A DNA stretch of 64,000 nucleotides from Penium margaritaceum (GCA_023375785.1 SZWC01001584.1:31448-95447); one strand, 5' to 3'. Positions 1 to 12,074 are shown, numbered from the stretch's first letter. Notes: generated from the sequence alone by a model not told the origin. Program-made: numbers and translations.

Positions 1-1065
1 GGCCGGGACGTGACCCCGTGGAGGGGGGGGGTCTTAAAACGCCGGAAGGGCGGGGCCCAAAGGCCGCAAAGGCCAAATGGCCGATTAGGGGCAGACAGCC
101 CCGGGTTCAGAGAGCCGATGGAAAGACAAGGAACAACGGGGGGAGGGGGGGTCGGCCGGAGGGCACACACAGCAGAACGAAGGCCAGAAGCACAGAGGGC
201 AAAGTCCAAGGTCCACAGGTCAGAGTCTAGAGACTAGAGGCTAGGGCTAGGGCTAGGAGACCTAGAGCCTAGAGCCTACGGCCTAAGGTCTGGAGACCTA
301 GGGGAGGAGAGCCTATGGTCTAGAGCCTACGGCCGCGGGAGTCGAGGAGGGGGAACACGCGCGCCAGAGGCCGAGGCTGAGCCAGAACTTGGAGCAAACA
401 GAGCGGGGGACAGGAGCCCGAGGTAGGAGAGCAGGGCGGGCACACAGGACAAGGGAGGGACCAAGGCTGGGCCATAGGTGCCAGGAAGTGGGACGAACCT
501 GCAGGAGAGAAAAAAAACAAAAACGTGAGTGAGCGAGGGAGGAGGAAAAAAAAGGACAAGGAAGGATGAGGCAAAACGGAGAGACGGGAAAGACATAGAA
601 GAGAGAGGGAGAGGGATGGGGGGAGGGAAGAGGAGAGAGAGAGAGAGTGAGAGAGAGAGAGGAAGAGAGGGGGAGATGAGAGCAGGGAAAGGAGGGCGGG
701 GCAGGGGGGGATGGAACGATAGGGGGCCCGGCAGTGGCATACCTTGCGGGGAAGGAGGGAAGGATCAACACCGGCCGCACAGCAGACGCACAGCGGACGG
801 CGCCTACAAAGATGGGTAGCACCAGCAACGATGACAACGAGGCCAAACGGCAGGAGGAGTGCCGGAATTTGCAGAGGCTACGACGACGGCCGACCGGGGC
901 AACCGCAGACGAGGACAGGGGGAGCGGGGGGCGGAAGCGAAAGCGAGGAGGCGGAGCCCACAAGCCCTCAATGGCTTGATGCCATGTTGAATAGGGCACA
1001 GTGAGGGGGAGGGAGAGGGCGTGAGAGAGGAGGAGGTGGGAGACGGGTGGAGCGGGGAGTTGGTG
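1..1065. repeat. Purine-rich low-complexity region
   Basis: The plus strand is strongly G/A-rich, with a GA-dinucleotide stretch at about 632-672. Short direct repeats of CCTAGAGCC-like and GGGCTAG-like words lie at about 225-345. Long open frames exist on both strands here, but their products are compositionally extreme (Arg/Glu/Gly-rich one way, Ser/Pro/Leu-rich the other), as expected of shadows of a biased sequence. No coding domain, RNA gene or promoter was recognised. Confidence 0.6.
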
Positions 1066-1071
1066 TCAACC

Positions 1072-1293
1072 TGCGAAAGGCGACGGTCTAGAAAACGGGT
1101 TCGGACACAATGGTTCCCGCCGACCGCTCTTGGTATTGCAACCAAGAGATGATATCACCCTTAGAGCCAAGGTTCCACACTAAGCAGTTCATAGGAATCA
1201 CTTCCTTGCACTGTGTCCTTAGCACGTGGTCACTTTTGCGCGAGGAGCTAAATCCTGGGGCTTAGACCAACCAATGTTTCTTTAGTGTTTGCT
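1072..1293 (-). repeat. Copia-1 3' LTR
   Basis: A direct repeat of 5885-6103, about 95% identical by eye, starting TGCGAAAGG on the plus strand (so the LTR ends in CA on the element strand). It abuts the end of the RNase H frame. It contains a perfect short inverted repeat, CTCTTGG..CCAAGAG, around 1127-1148. The outer edge is approximate. Confidence 0.75.
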
Positions 1294-2816
1294 TAGCGCA
1301 TTTGTCATGCAATCTGTGAGCATCTTCCTCGTCTCCACGTATTCCAGGTCCACGTTCTCCCTTGCGACCTGGTCGTGTGAGTAGTGGAACCTGATGTCGA
1401 TGTGCTTGGTCCGCCGAGAGATGACATCATCCTGTGCCATTTTCATGGCACTCTTGTTGTCGATGAGGACCTCTGTTGCCTCCGTTTGTGGCACTTTCAT
1501 CTTGGCAAGCAAACTGCGTAGCCATTGTGTCTCCTTGCATGCTTCTAACAGAGCGATGTACTCTGCCTCAACGGTAGAGAGGGAGACACAGTCTTGCTTT
1601 TTGCTTGCCCAAGAGACTGCACCACCATTCAAGAGGCACACAAAGCCCGAGGTGGACTATCTGTCATTGATTCTTCCTCCCTAGTCGGCGTCTGTGTAGC
1701 ACACCAGCCGCAGCGAGGTCAGATCCTTCTTGGCCCCCAAACTGGAGTCCCATGTGTCGGGTCTTTTGTAGATAGCGAATGATGCACTTGACTGCTTGCC
1801 AATGCTGTGGCCTTGGATTGGCCACAAACCAGCTCACTTGTCCCATAGCATAGCAAATGTCAAGGCATGTTCCTACCATGGCATACATGAGGCTGCCAAC
1901 AGCAGACTGGTAGGAAATGTTCTCCATCTCGCGCCGTTCTGCTTCCGTTGTGGGGCTCATGGAGGAGCAGATCTTGATGTCTATTGTCATGGGTGTGCTG
2001 ATGGGCTTGCAGTCCTCAATGTTGTAGCGCTTGAGGACCTCCATGATGTACTTAGTCTGGTTCAGCTCGATGGTGCCTGCTGCTCAATTGCGGTGGACGA
2101 CTATCCCGAGATAGATCTGGAGTGGACCCTTGTCCTTCATCTTGAACCTGTTGCTGAGATCTGTCTTCAGCTTGTTGAACAGCTCGACCGATGACGAGCA
2201 GATGATCAGGTCATCCACGTACAGTACAACCAGCATCAAGCCTTGCTCATCCTCCTGCACATAGACACTAGGGTCATTCCGGCAGTCCGTGAAGGTGAGC
2301 CCGGCCATGAAACCGTCCATCTCCTTGTGCCACATCCTTCGGGCATGTTTCAGCCCGTAGAGTACTTTGACCAGTTTGCAAACCTTGCCCTATGCTTTCA
2401 CTCCCTTGGGCACTTCCATCAGCACTTCTTTGTCTAGCTTCCCGTAGAGGAAAGCTGTCTTGACGTCCATCTGGTGGACCTCCAGATCTTTTGCAGCAGC
2501 AATGCCCAACATGGATCTGATGGAGTCAAAGGTGAGGACAAGCATGAAGGTCTCCTCGTACTCTGATCCTACACGTTGGAAAAAACCCCTTCGCCACAAC
2601 TCTTGCCTTGTACTTGTCGATAGTACCATCCTCTTTGAAAGTTTTCCGTAGTACCCACTTTGACCCCACCACGTGCGCATTTGGGGGCCTGTCCACCAGA
2701 AGCCATGTTCCGTTCTCTTCAATGGACGCGAGTTCGCTATCCATTGCTGCCTTCCACTTGGCCGCATCTGGCATGTTCATAGCCTCCATTACGGTCACAG
2801 GCTCTCCCTGAGCCAA
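1282..2816 (-). pseudogene. Copia-1 reverse transcriptase and RNase H region
   Basis: The RT part shows DVKTAFLYGKLDKEV and LYVDDLII (the YVDD catalytic motif). The following part shows the SVGSLMYAMV and [13 protein letters not shown] motifs of Copia RNase H, ending in a stretch with [10 protein letters not shown]. The order and strand match the integrase upstream. The similar segment in Copia-2 supports family membership. Confidence 0.87.
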
Positions 2817-2966
2817 GCATGAGCAGCTAAGTCCGGTCCATTCCGCACTCTCAGCATCGTACTTGGGCAGAGGTTTGTTATGGCACGTACTACGCCGGAG
2901 CGTTGCTAGTGGTGCTTCAAGGCTTAGTTGCTTCTGTTGCTCAGGTGCTGCCTGTGATCCGTTGTT

Positions 2967-4022
2967 TTAAGAAGAGACACCGGCCTCAGAATTTGAATCA
3001 ACGGCCTCGGACGACTCAGACTCAGTGTCCGAGTCCGTCGCTATGTCAGCTTGCACGGCCACTCTCCTTGCAGCACCATCCTTCACTGGCACCATCTGCC
3101 AGTTCTCTGGTGCATGATCACCTGACTCGAGCAACACAACATATTCTCTTGATTTTGGAGCATGGACAGGGTCTAGCGACTCTCCCTTGCCGAGCGTTCT
3201 TTCATAAAAATGGACATCTCGACTCCTCATGAGCTTTCCAGCCGCTTGGTCCCACAACCTGTATGCCTTGTGTGCAATGTCGTATCCGACCATTACACAT
3301 TTACGGGCGCGTGCATCCAGCTTGGCACTTCCTTCTCCTGCTTGGACCTTTGCCTAGGCAGTACAGCCAAAGACCCTCAAGTGTGGGGCATCTGGCTTCT
3401 TCCCTGACAAAGTCACCTATGGGGTCCTGAGCTGCTTCTCTTACTGCTTCTTACCACGCCTTCAAAGCGTGGCTGTCGGAGTGAGATTCACAAGGTAGCA
3501 AGCAGTTCTTGCAGCTTCAGCCCAAAAGCGAGGTGGGAGTTTGGCGTCAAAGAGCATGCTTTCTGTCATGCTGAGGATAGTCTGGTTTATCCGTTAGGCA
3601 ACGCCATTACTTTGGGGGGTGTAAGGCGTGGTGGTATGGTGGTTGATGCCGTGTTGGCTCAACCAGCCTTTGCACGCCTCGTACTCACCACCGTTGTCCG
3701 TGCGCAGTGCCTTGACCTTCTTGCTTGTCTGTCGCTCTACCATTCCGACAAACTCTTGCAGCCTCTCCTTGACCTCTCCCTTTGTCTTGAGGAAGTAGAT
3801 CCACATCTTGTGACTGTGGTCATCGATGAAGGTCAAGAAATACTTGCTGCCGCTGTTCGAAGGGGTGCAAAATGGTCCACAAACATTAGAGTGAATCAAG
3901 TCTAAGATTGTTGCCGCAGATTGCCCATTACGCTCAAAGGGCTTTCTTTTTACCTTGCCTTGGAGGCATGGCTCACACAGCTTCTTGCACTTTCCCTCAT
4001 CCTTGGCCTTGCATCCCTCCAT
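2967..4022 (-). pseudogene. Copia-1 integrase region
   Basis: 3594-4022 holds the zinc-binding tail (CEPCLQGKVKRKPF), the DDE-type rve core (LTFIDDHSHKMWIYFLKTK and RTDNGGEY) and the TPYTPQSNGVA motif. 2967-3293 carries the typical integrase C-terminal segment (DIAHKAYRLWDQ) and an acidic linker. Integrase inserts element cDNA into host DNA. Broken fossil. Confidence 0.85.
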
Positions 4023-4043
4023 CCAATGAACTACTTCGTACTA

Positions 4044-4457
4044 CTACATAGCTTGCAGTGTGCTATCGGCCACATGGCCAAACCGCCTGTGCCACAGCTC
4101 AGCATCTGTGTCGGTGGAGTTGGCCGCCATGGTGATGGCCTGTGGTGCAACATCGGGCTTTGGAGACTTGGGCTCTTCAACCGCCGCATATCCCTCATTT
4201 GTACTCTCAAGGGGTTTGGTCTGTAGCACGTAGAGCCCATCAACTCTTGGGACTTGTGTGACAAGACTCCCCTTGGGATAGGAGATCTTGATGTCCTTGT
4301 TCTTGACAATCACGGCCTCCTCCTCCGTGAAGACGACCGTCATGTCGTGGTCCGTGATTTTGGACACTGACAAGAGGTTTGTCGCAAAAGACGGCATGTA
4401 GAGGACGTTCTCCAGCTTCAAGTCTTTTTCAACACCGTTCATGTTGATGCTGATCAA
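4044..4457 (-). pseudogene. Copia-1 protease tail and GAG-pre-integrase domain
   Basis: Contains the Copia signature of a strand-rich segment ending LYMPSFATNLLSVSKI, then the GAG-pre-integrase motif around ELWHRRFGHV. These lie between protease and the integrase core in every Copia polyprotein. The segment directly precedes the integrase part on the same strand. Confidence 0.82.
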
Positions 4458-4552
4458 CTTATCTCCCTCGCCTTGCGCATGGACAAGGCTGCCGTTGGCA
4501 CACCTGAAGCGACATTCAGTGTCCCCAATGGAGATGAACCCATCCTTCTCCC

Positions 4553-5491
4553 TTAAAGAGTGGTGGTTCGTGCCAGAGTTGAGCCTGTAGGCAATGCCGC
4601 TCCCTTGGTTGCCAGCACGTTCTCAGCCATCATGTTTGTCAACTCCTTCTTACCCTTTCCTTTGTCCTCATATCTACCACCATGATCTCCGTCTTCCTTC
4701 TTGGGAGCCCTGCACTCCCGTGCCCAATGCCTAGGCTTACCACAGTTATGGCATTTCCCAGGACGCTTTGAACTCTTTCCACCGCCACCATTGCCTTTTC
4801 CTCCACCACCACCGCTCCCACTGCTGCTCTGACCAGAAGAGGAAATGTTGCCACGACCACCGTACTGTGTAGTATAGGCTGAAATGTTAGCCTCACTACC
4901 ACTGCAACGCATGGCCTCATTGCGCACGTACTCGGACACCGCCTCATACGTCAAATCCTCCTCCTTCAAACTGCCAAAGACGGTGATCAAAGGACCCCAG
5001 CTTTCAGGTAGCGCCATGAGGAGGATCATGGCCTGCATGTTGGTGTCGATTTCCTAGTTCGTTTGGGTTTCTTACTACAGCAGTCTTTCCAACTGCAATA
5101 AGAAGTCCGGAATCGACTCTCCCTCGCTCACCCTCATCGAAATCAACTTTTGAAGGATGAAGAGACAATTTGCAAGAGCTGTTGATTGGTGTACATGTGC
5201 AAGATTCTCATAAGCTTTTGATGCATGTGTGATACCTTGGAGGTGGACATGTTGTGACTCATGCACTGATGACACAAGAATCGTAAGCGCCATGTCATTT
5301 TTTACACTCCACGCTTCATATCTAGGATCTGCTTTTAGAGGTTCAACCTCTTCTCCAAGGAACATCTTTGAATAGCCATGCACCCTCATGACATTCTCAA
5401 ATTTCCATTTCCACAAGGGAAAACCAAACCCTATGAACTTTGACATCCCACCGTTGACCTGCTCGAGAGTGGGCATCACGGGTGTTTTCAT
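4553..5491 (-). pseudogene. Copia-1 gag region
   Basis: The N-terminal part (5075-5491) has the helical gag pattern of Copia elements (UBN2/Retrotran_gag type). The following segment (4553-5038) carries a CX2CX4HX4C zinc knuckle, CHNCGKPRHWAREC, preceded by a Gly/Ser-rich stretch. In this family gag forms the nucleoprotein particle that packages the element RNA. Fossil copy, broken. Confidence 0.82.
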
Positions 5492-5884
5492 ACTGCTTCT
5501 CTGCTTCTCTACTTCGTTGAGGCCGATGTAGGCTGATGTAGGCTGTTGTGTGCTACTGGTTTAGAAGGTGCAGATCTGTTGCTTACCCCTTAGCCGTTGA
5601 TCACCTGCAAACAGAGGAGAACGCACACTAGCAAACTCAGGGTCGTGCCTCCAAGGGCAGAGGTTATCCTGGTTAGGGCCCAAGGGTCGTACCTCCAAGG
5701 GCAGAGCTTTTCCTTGGCCCTTGTTTGCTAAGTGACAGCACCCGCCATTGGAGCTGATGGAGTAGATGGAGTAGATGGAGCTGATGGAGCTGATGCGTGG
5801 TGCAAGACAGAGAAGACGAGAGAGTGCGCAGAAGCGTGCCTTACAACTAGTCAGTGTGGGCCCATAACCCTTTTTCAACCTACC

Positions 5885-6103
5885 TGAGGCGACAGTCTAG
5901 AAAACGGGTTCCGACACAATGGTTCCCGCAGACCGCTCTTGGTATTGCAACCAAGAGATGATATCACCCTCAGAGCTAAGGTTCCACACTGAGCAGTTCA
6001 TAGGAATCACTTCCTTGCACTGTGTCCTTAGCACCTGGTCACTTTTGCGCGAGGAGCTAACTCCTTGGGCTTAGACCAACCAATGCTTCTTTAGTGTCTG
6101 CCT
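5885..6103 (-). repeat. Copia-1 5' LTR
   Basis: The partner of the repeat at 1072-1293, on the upstream side of the minus-strand element. The repeat pair brackets the complete set of Copia domains, which is why it is read as LTRs rather than a chance duplication. No standard initiator-Met primer-binding site was found directly inside it, so the inner boundary may be off. Confidence 0.72.
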
Positions 6104-8150
6104 CTGGTGGACAACTCTGTTAGGAGTCTCAAAGGTAAGAAATGTACTCAATGATAGGCAACTGACAGGTTCTTATAGTCCTAGAGTCAGCCTCTAGCCT
6201 AGGCGCACAGTGGCTCCTTCGATGAGCCACTTTGGGGGCAATGTGGATTACATCATCCCCCTTGCCTACATGGCGCTCCCTGTGACCGCCAAGTGGCGCC
6301 AGCCACCAGGAAAGACCTTGTAATGTTCTAAGATGTCTCTTAGAATCTTCGTGTCCCCCTTTTGGTCACAAGGAAAATTAGTCACTGGGTTGGGATTTAA
6401 CCCAATGACCTTTTGCTCCAGAGACTAACTCTGGAACGTCTAAGCCACAAAGAGTTGTCGTAAGTAGTGTTTGCTGGCTATACTATCCAGTTTAGACCAC
6501 GGGGACTTGCTCCAAAGGAGCAGTGCATGCCTTGTCTATCTGGACCAGACTTAGGGGACTTACTCCAAGGGAGCAGTGCATGCCTAGTCCGTCCTATGCC
6601 TGTCAGAATGTCAGCCATGGACAAGGAGCATATCAGGTAAATAGTTAGCTGTGGGGCCAACTGTCCTTCTCAACTGTGAGGGAGGGTGGGCTCTCGAGAG
6701 CTGTGAGGGGGGAACGTTCTCGAGAGTTGTGAGGGGGAAATCAGGTGTTGAGGACTTAGAGCAAGGATCGGATCGAGGCAAGAATTGTGAAGTTTTTTGC
6801 AAAGAATGAATGTTGTGACGGAGCGAGCATGACCCCTATCGGGTCGCTCGCTTCTGAGCTTGTCGTTCGCCACAAAGTGTGGCAAGCCACACAAAGGGTG
6901 CTTAGGTCACGCGTGCAAATGTCTAGCGCAACCCAGTGGGAGCAACCCAGCGAGACACACGTCTCGTAGGAAACCAGAACAAATACGACCTAGCATAACA
7001 AGCAAGGAGTAAGGCTGAACTAGGTTCGCTATCACAAGTAGCCATAAAACGTTTGCTACCTTAACAGAAAGTTTTTCTATGATCAGCATTTTTGTCCATG
7101 GACAACTCATCGCATATTTTCCATGTGTTTTCTTCTGCACTTCCGTCGTGTCTTGACAAAAGACTCTCTTTATGCGCTATTTTTCTTACAGAAGCGACTC
7201 CAAGTCCAAGAAAAACACGCTAGTTGGACAAAGTTTGCGTAGCAACCAGGTTTTTTTTTTCCAAAACAGATACTGGACATCGCTAGTAAGAACGTGAAAG
7301 GACCGATGACTTCTCCTCAAACAGGAGGAGAAGGTCAAGTGAAACAATTTCCAAGGTAGAGTGCATGTTTGAGCACGGCCTCCGTGTATTACTACGGAAC
7401 CCCGATGCACGCTTGCGTGTAGCAAATGCCGCTAGTTTTCTTAAAGGACAAACTTATGCGAAGCTATGACCTAAACAGCCTCCATGACATTCGGTGACAA
7501 CGAGGAAAGGTATGCGTGAAGATATCTTGTTAAAAGGACAACCTTTGAACCATGTGACGGCCAGCGATGACCGCCCGTTTCTTCTGTCGGTCCGTCAGGT
7601 CAGTAGATTAATTTAACTTGCCGTGAAAGCCTCACGGTGTAAGGTACCCTAAGGACGACCTTCAAGCAGCCTAGAGATTTTGAAAATGATGTTTTTTCAC
7701 ATGTCTTCACATGAAGTTCACATAACCGGGATCATCCGGGCATCTAAGGAACATATCTAGCTGTTCAGGTTGGCATAAAACGTTGACAACCTCAGTCATG
7801 TTTGCAGCCCCGGTAGGCCAAGAACAAGGTGGGTTCGGATTTTTTAAGTGAAATTGAGCACAACACCTCATATGTGGACATAGGCGTAAGCAAAATTGTA
7901 TTGTGAATTCTTCCCAGATTTTTTTTTCATGTTTTTCAATAATGGCAAGTTTCGCTGACAGACCACCAAGACATCAATTTGTGGTCTTGGTGCATGAAGG
8001 GAATGAGGGAAAAGAATGATGTAGAAAGTGACGTAATAGAAGTATAGTATTAGTGAAATTGGTTTTAAATGAGTGCTCATTAAACTGTTTCATTATGAAA
8101 CTGTAAGAACTATGCATGAAGTTTTTATGGGTTGACATATAAGAATGGGT
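6104..8150. other. Non-coding stretch with small duplications
   Basis: No gene recognised. A 32-bp sequence containing GGAGCAGTGCATGCCT occurs at 6501-6532 and 6554-6585 with few differences. At about 6676-6745 a G-rich unit containing TCTCGAGAG and TGTGAGGGGG is repeated. The rest is AT-leaning with no long credible open frame. Confidence 0.5.
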
Positions 8151-8164
8151 CAAAATGCTGCTCC

Positions 8165-8600
8165 CCCCTGTTTTGTCACCCGTGACCCTCATATACCCCT
8201 CCTTTTGAACAATAAGCTTCATCCACCCCTCCATCAGAACGATAAGCCCCATCCTCCCCTCTGCCAGAAGGATACGCCCCATCCGCAGCTCTGCTAGAAC
8301 AATAAGCATCATCAGCCCCTCAGTGCCATATACTTGAGGGGTACATGGGGCTTATTGTTCTCAGCTTGGGGCGGATGAAGCTTATTGTTCTGGGGTAGGG
8401 GCGGATGTGGCTTATCGTTCAGGCAGAGGGGCGGATTAGGCTTATCATTCTAGCAGAGGGGCGCATGAGACTTATCATTCTTACAAAAGGGTGGATGGGG
8501 CTTATCGTTCTGAAGGAGGGGTGGATGGGGCTTATCGTTTCAACAGAGGGGCAGATGGGGCTTATCGTTGGAAACAAGGGGTACATGGGCTTTCCACCTT
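8165..8600. repeat. Inverted 30-bp minisatellite, foldback-like
   Basis: A roughly 30-bp unit (GGGGCGGATG..GCTTATCGTTC) is tandemly repeated. The left block (about 8190-8325, 4-5 units) is in reverse orientation. The right block (about 8335-8595, 8-9 units) is in forward orientation, so the two face each other across a short centre near 8330. Both blocks are open in one frame with a 10-residue period, but this follows from the repeat and no protein is claimed. Inverted arrays of tandem units are the hallmark of Foldback-type elements; local inverted duplication of a satellite is the alternative. Confidence 0.7.
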
Positions 8601-9247
8601 AGAAGGATTTTCCTTTTTTTGGGTTGCATTGTAACCTAATTGCAATCACATTCTTTTGGTTACAAAACAACGTAATTGTAATGACTTGTTCGGTAATTTG
8701 TTATCAGTACATCATTGTTTTTGCCACGTAGTAAAGAGGGGAAACTCATTATGACTTCAAAGGGATGTTTTCATTAGCAAAGTGTATTAGTGTGGAAAAA
8801 AATGTGCAAAGGAACTTATAAAATGTACAATTTTGTTTGTTTATGTTGGGAATATTGTAAATGGAGGTTTATGGGAGAAAAGCATGAAAATTTGTTAAGG
8901 AAAGATTCATTCCAACTATTATTACATAATGTAGTTTATTATGTGAAACATTGTACAATTGGTGGGGTTTTTTTTTAAGTTTTCTTTGTGGCATGTTGTT
9001 TCTCACTCTTGTTTGCTCAATGAGGAATCTTTGAAGGCACAAAGGGACTTTGTGTATTTTTGTACATTGTTGTACATAACAAGTGACATAAAAATGTTGT
9101 AGAGGTATGTTTCTCATGTGGCAAGGTGCATATGATACGGGTATATGATCTTTTGTACAAGCCTAATGCAACTAGCATTTCTTGAGATGGATAAATGACC
9201 ATGCTATGTATTCTGTTTATACAAAATTTTACAAATCTATTATTAAA
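8601..9247. other. AT-rich non-coding stretch
   Basis: Strongly AT-rich with homopolymer T and A runs. No domain, RNA gene or repeat structure was recognised. Confidence 0.4.
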
Positions 9248-9600
9248 ATGCCAATATGCATGTCACGTAGTGCTACTAGTGATTCTATTACCTCAATATG
9301 TCTAGTATGTGTATAATGCTGATATGCATTATGAATATGGTATGGGTAGATAACATCCTATTACGTCATGACTAGAATGCCGATAGGCATGTAACGTAGT
9401 GATAACTGTGTGTCTACATGCTTAATGTTTCTAATATGCCTTGAATGCCGACATTCGTGATGAGCATAGTATGATTAGATCAAATCCAATTACGTAATGA
9501 CTACAATATGAATATGTATGAAACATGGTGATATCAATGTTTCCATATGCTTAACATGTCTATTATGCTTATACTGCCAGTATATACCGTAGTGCCCCTT
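9248..9600 (+). repeat. 129-bp tandem repeat, about 2.7 diverged copies
   Basis: Units start at 9248, 9377 and 9506 with ATGCCAATATGCATG-like words. Each is followed by GTAGTG-like, ATGCTTAATGT-like and TACGTCATGACTA-like words at equivalent offsets. The spacing of the two intervals is exactly 129 bp. Copies are clearly diverged. No coding potential. Confidence 0.65.
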
Positions 9601-10827
9601 AAAATTGACTACTGTTTAGAACTGAATTAAGTGGCAGTTACATTTTATCATAATTTTTTGACTTGGAATTTTAGACCTGTTTTGTCCAAAGCCCTTGTAT
9701 TCTTTTGGTGGTTTCATCTGGTTGAATCACTCATTCCCGTCCTCTACGTCTCCGTAGAACTTCGGTTTTCAAGTCTTGAAAGCTTGAATATTGTAAGCAA
9801 CTTTGCCCCTCGGAGCTCGCCTCGACTTCTGGGTTCGCAACCAGCATCCCAAACTCCTTTGTCACAAGCTTGCCACGTCGCTGCAAGGTCATTTTTTTTG
9901 TTTGGCCATGTTTTTTAACATCCTTCAACAGCTGGCCACGGCTTTGTTTCACTAACTATATTGACCACAAACTGTCCCTCGATATCAGATTTTGGGATGA
10001 TTGACTAAGCCCTGCAACCTCCCTTACTGTTTTAGCCATATTCAATTGCGTGCCGGCTCCTCCTTTCAAATGTGGCCATGAAGGCAGCCAACGGAAAAAG
10101 GATAGCGCGAGCGAGCGATATTTACAGGAAAGGCCCCACTCGATGATCTTCTAAAGCCATTCTCAATATCGAAAGGCACAAAGATGTACATGAAAGGTGA
10201 AACATGAACTTTCAAGCATGCTCCAAGAGATGAAGAAGTATAAGCACAACATTAAAGAAAAACTAATGAGAAAATGTATAAAGGTCCCAAAACAATATGA
10301 AATCCTAGAATATTTGATGAGTTAAAATGTATTTAATTGCCCTTTGTTGGGCTATAAAGTTAGGCAAATCAATTAGAACTCAAGTTAATCATAAAATGTT
10401 TTTATCATTGGAAAACAATATAATTCTTATGATACATCTAACTCATATGACCGATTTACTTAAGAAGTTTTTTTGTATCTCACCAATGTATTGCTATTGC
10501 ATATCTAGGAATAAATCTATTTGTTTTTATATATTAAAGAGAAAATACATCATTTAACATAAAAATCTGTTCAACAAGTTGTTAAATGATTTTTTTCATT
10601 CAAACCTCCTATCATACTTATTTTTTCTAATTGAAACAGTATTCCATAATTTGGTAAGTTTTATTGCACCTACATAGTAGGAATCCCTAAAAAATTAAAG
10701 ACATGTATAGCTTTTTAAGTGCATCCCGTCACAAGTAATCGATCAAATGTACATAAATGTTAAAAAGAGTCTTAAGGAATTTTTGGTGTATGATTAAACC
10801 AGAATGTGTTTTTAATCTGATGCCACC
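9601..10827. other. Non-coding stretch
   Basis: AT-rich, with only short open frames lacking recognisable motifs. Nothing further could be supported. Confidence 0.4.
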
Positions 10828-11232
10828 TGTAACACTGCGACCTAGTCGTGGTACAAAATAGGTCTGTACCCCTGGGGTAGAACCGACCAAGAAATACAAC
10901 CCGGGTATTTCACACACTCAAACAGGTAATCAGAATAAGTCGGGTATTATCCCAAATGTGAATATCTGCGGGGTCAGGATTTCCCTTTTCACTGATTGGT
11001 TAGTAGTTAGCCGTAGTGGAAGAGGATGGACTGTCCAGGTCCATCCAATGACATCAGCAGAGCAAGAAATATCCTGCACAATCCTGCCATATGACGATAC
11101 GTTGGTCGGTGGGTTGCGCTCAGGCGTCCACCGCGTGGGATTTTACCCACTGGTTGAACCACCAAGGCTAACCATTCCGTTCCAAGGGCTTCGTTTTACT
11201 CCTCTACCCACTGGCAAATGACGTTTGTCACA
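10828..11232 (+). repeat. Candidate LTR (solo or orphan 5' LTR)
   Basis: Begins TGTAACACTGCGACC, a common Gypsy LTR start, and ends TTTGTCACA. Immediately after it comes a primer-binding-site-like sequence (11234-11246). The length, about 405 bp, is reasonable for an LTR. No partner copy is seen in the window, so this rests on termini and PBS alone. Confidence 0.45.
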
Positions 11233-11233
11233 T

Positions 11234-11246
11234 TGGTAGCAGAGCC
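11234..11246 (+). other. Primer-binding-site-like sequence (tRNA-iMet type)
   Basis: TGGTAGCAGAGCC differs by one base from the common plant iMet-complementary PBS TGGTATCAGAGCC. It lies 1 nt after the candidate LTR end. Confidence 0.5.
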
Positions 11247-12003
11247 ATCGATCCTTCCGTGACCCACTACTTTCGCTATTTACTGGATCAACCCGGGGTC
11301 ATCTACCTCGCGGACAATGTTCGCATTTTTCATACGACCTCGGGTCCGGTTTGTCCCTTTTGCTCCGGACAACTTGGATATAACCAACATAGTCACTTGG
11401 CCGTGCGAAGGCGATCGACGGGTTTTTTTTTTTTGGTGTGTGGCTTAGACAGCCTTAGAGGTGAGGGAACCTATGCTGCACCCTTGGGGTCTTCCTGCGC
11501 CTTTAGATCTGTCTTGAGGTTGCATTGACGTGCATGAGTGCTTTGAGTACTACGCGGCATAAAGACCCCTTTGGCGGTGGCTTTCAGTCAAAAGACTGTG
11601 CCCTATGTGAAAAATCACACCAGTTTAGGTACCCATGTCAGATGAAAATCCTTCGTGGGTGATGTGGGAGTCCCACCCACTAACCCTCACCCCTAAGGGT
11701 ACCTTCACCACGGGTCGTAACCCTGTGGCTTGGGGGATCAGAGCTAGTTTTTACACTAGACTCTGAAGTACCCGTCCCCCCGAGTTGGAAGCTTTGTTGA
11801 GCCAGATTCGTTTCAGGGATGGATATAGTGCAAAGTAGTGAGGATGTAAAATTTTATCAATCTTACAAGTATGTGAGTCTCAATTGAGTTGTTGTATCAT
11901 GTTATCGGATGCCTTCTTGTCCTGTTTTTGATGGAGTTTTAACATGTGGAGATTGATTTGTTCTTCAAAAAGTTTTATGATGGAGTTTGCAAGAAGGGTT
12001 GTT
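11247..12003. other. Unassigned stretch between candidate LTR and LINE
   Basis: May be the leader of the element whose LTR ends at 11232. A frame at 11259-11528 exists but has no recognised domain. No Pol motif was seen before the LINE begins. Confidence 0.35.
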
Positions 12004-12074
12004 GGGTTTTTTAGAGCTTTTTTGGTTTTTAACGAGACATGACACCGGTAGGTCCATATCTCTCGGAAAGTTAT

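Larger units (their letters stand above)
1072..6103 (-). mobile_element. Copia-1, Ty1/Copia LTR retrotransposon (fossil)
   Basis: About 5 kb on the minus strand, bounded by a direct-repeat pair at 1072-1293 and 5885-6103. Reading from high to low coordinates, the parts run gag with zinc knuckle, protease/GAG-pre-integrase, integrase, reverse transcriptase, RNase H, which is the Copia order. The LTRs differ at about 11 of 211 aligned positions by eye, suggesting moderate age. The coding region is broken in several places. It belongs to the same family as Copia-2 (14.2-16.5 kb), judging from the similar RT/RNase H segment. No clean target-site duplication was seen. Confidence 0.88.

Noticed and set aside
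225-345. GGGCTAG repeats as a telomere-like tract
   Set aside because: Only two to three units, and the motif is not the plant telomere repeat TTTAGGG.
313-999. 228-residue frame on the minus strand (and Arg/Glu-rich frames on the plus strand)
   Set aside because: Composition is extreme (Ser/Pro/Leu/Phe), a direct result of the purine-rich strand; no domain pattern.
10958-11528. Two adjoining plus-strand frames of 87 and 89 residues
   Set aside because: They lie over the candidate LTR and its leader and show no domain.
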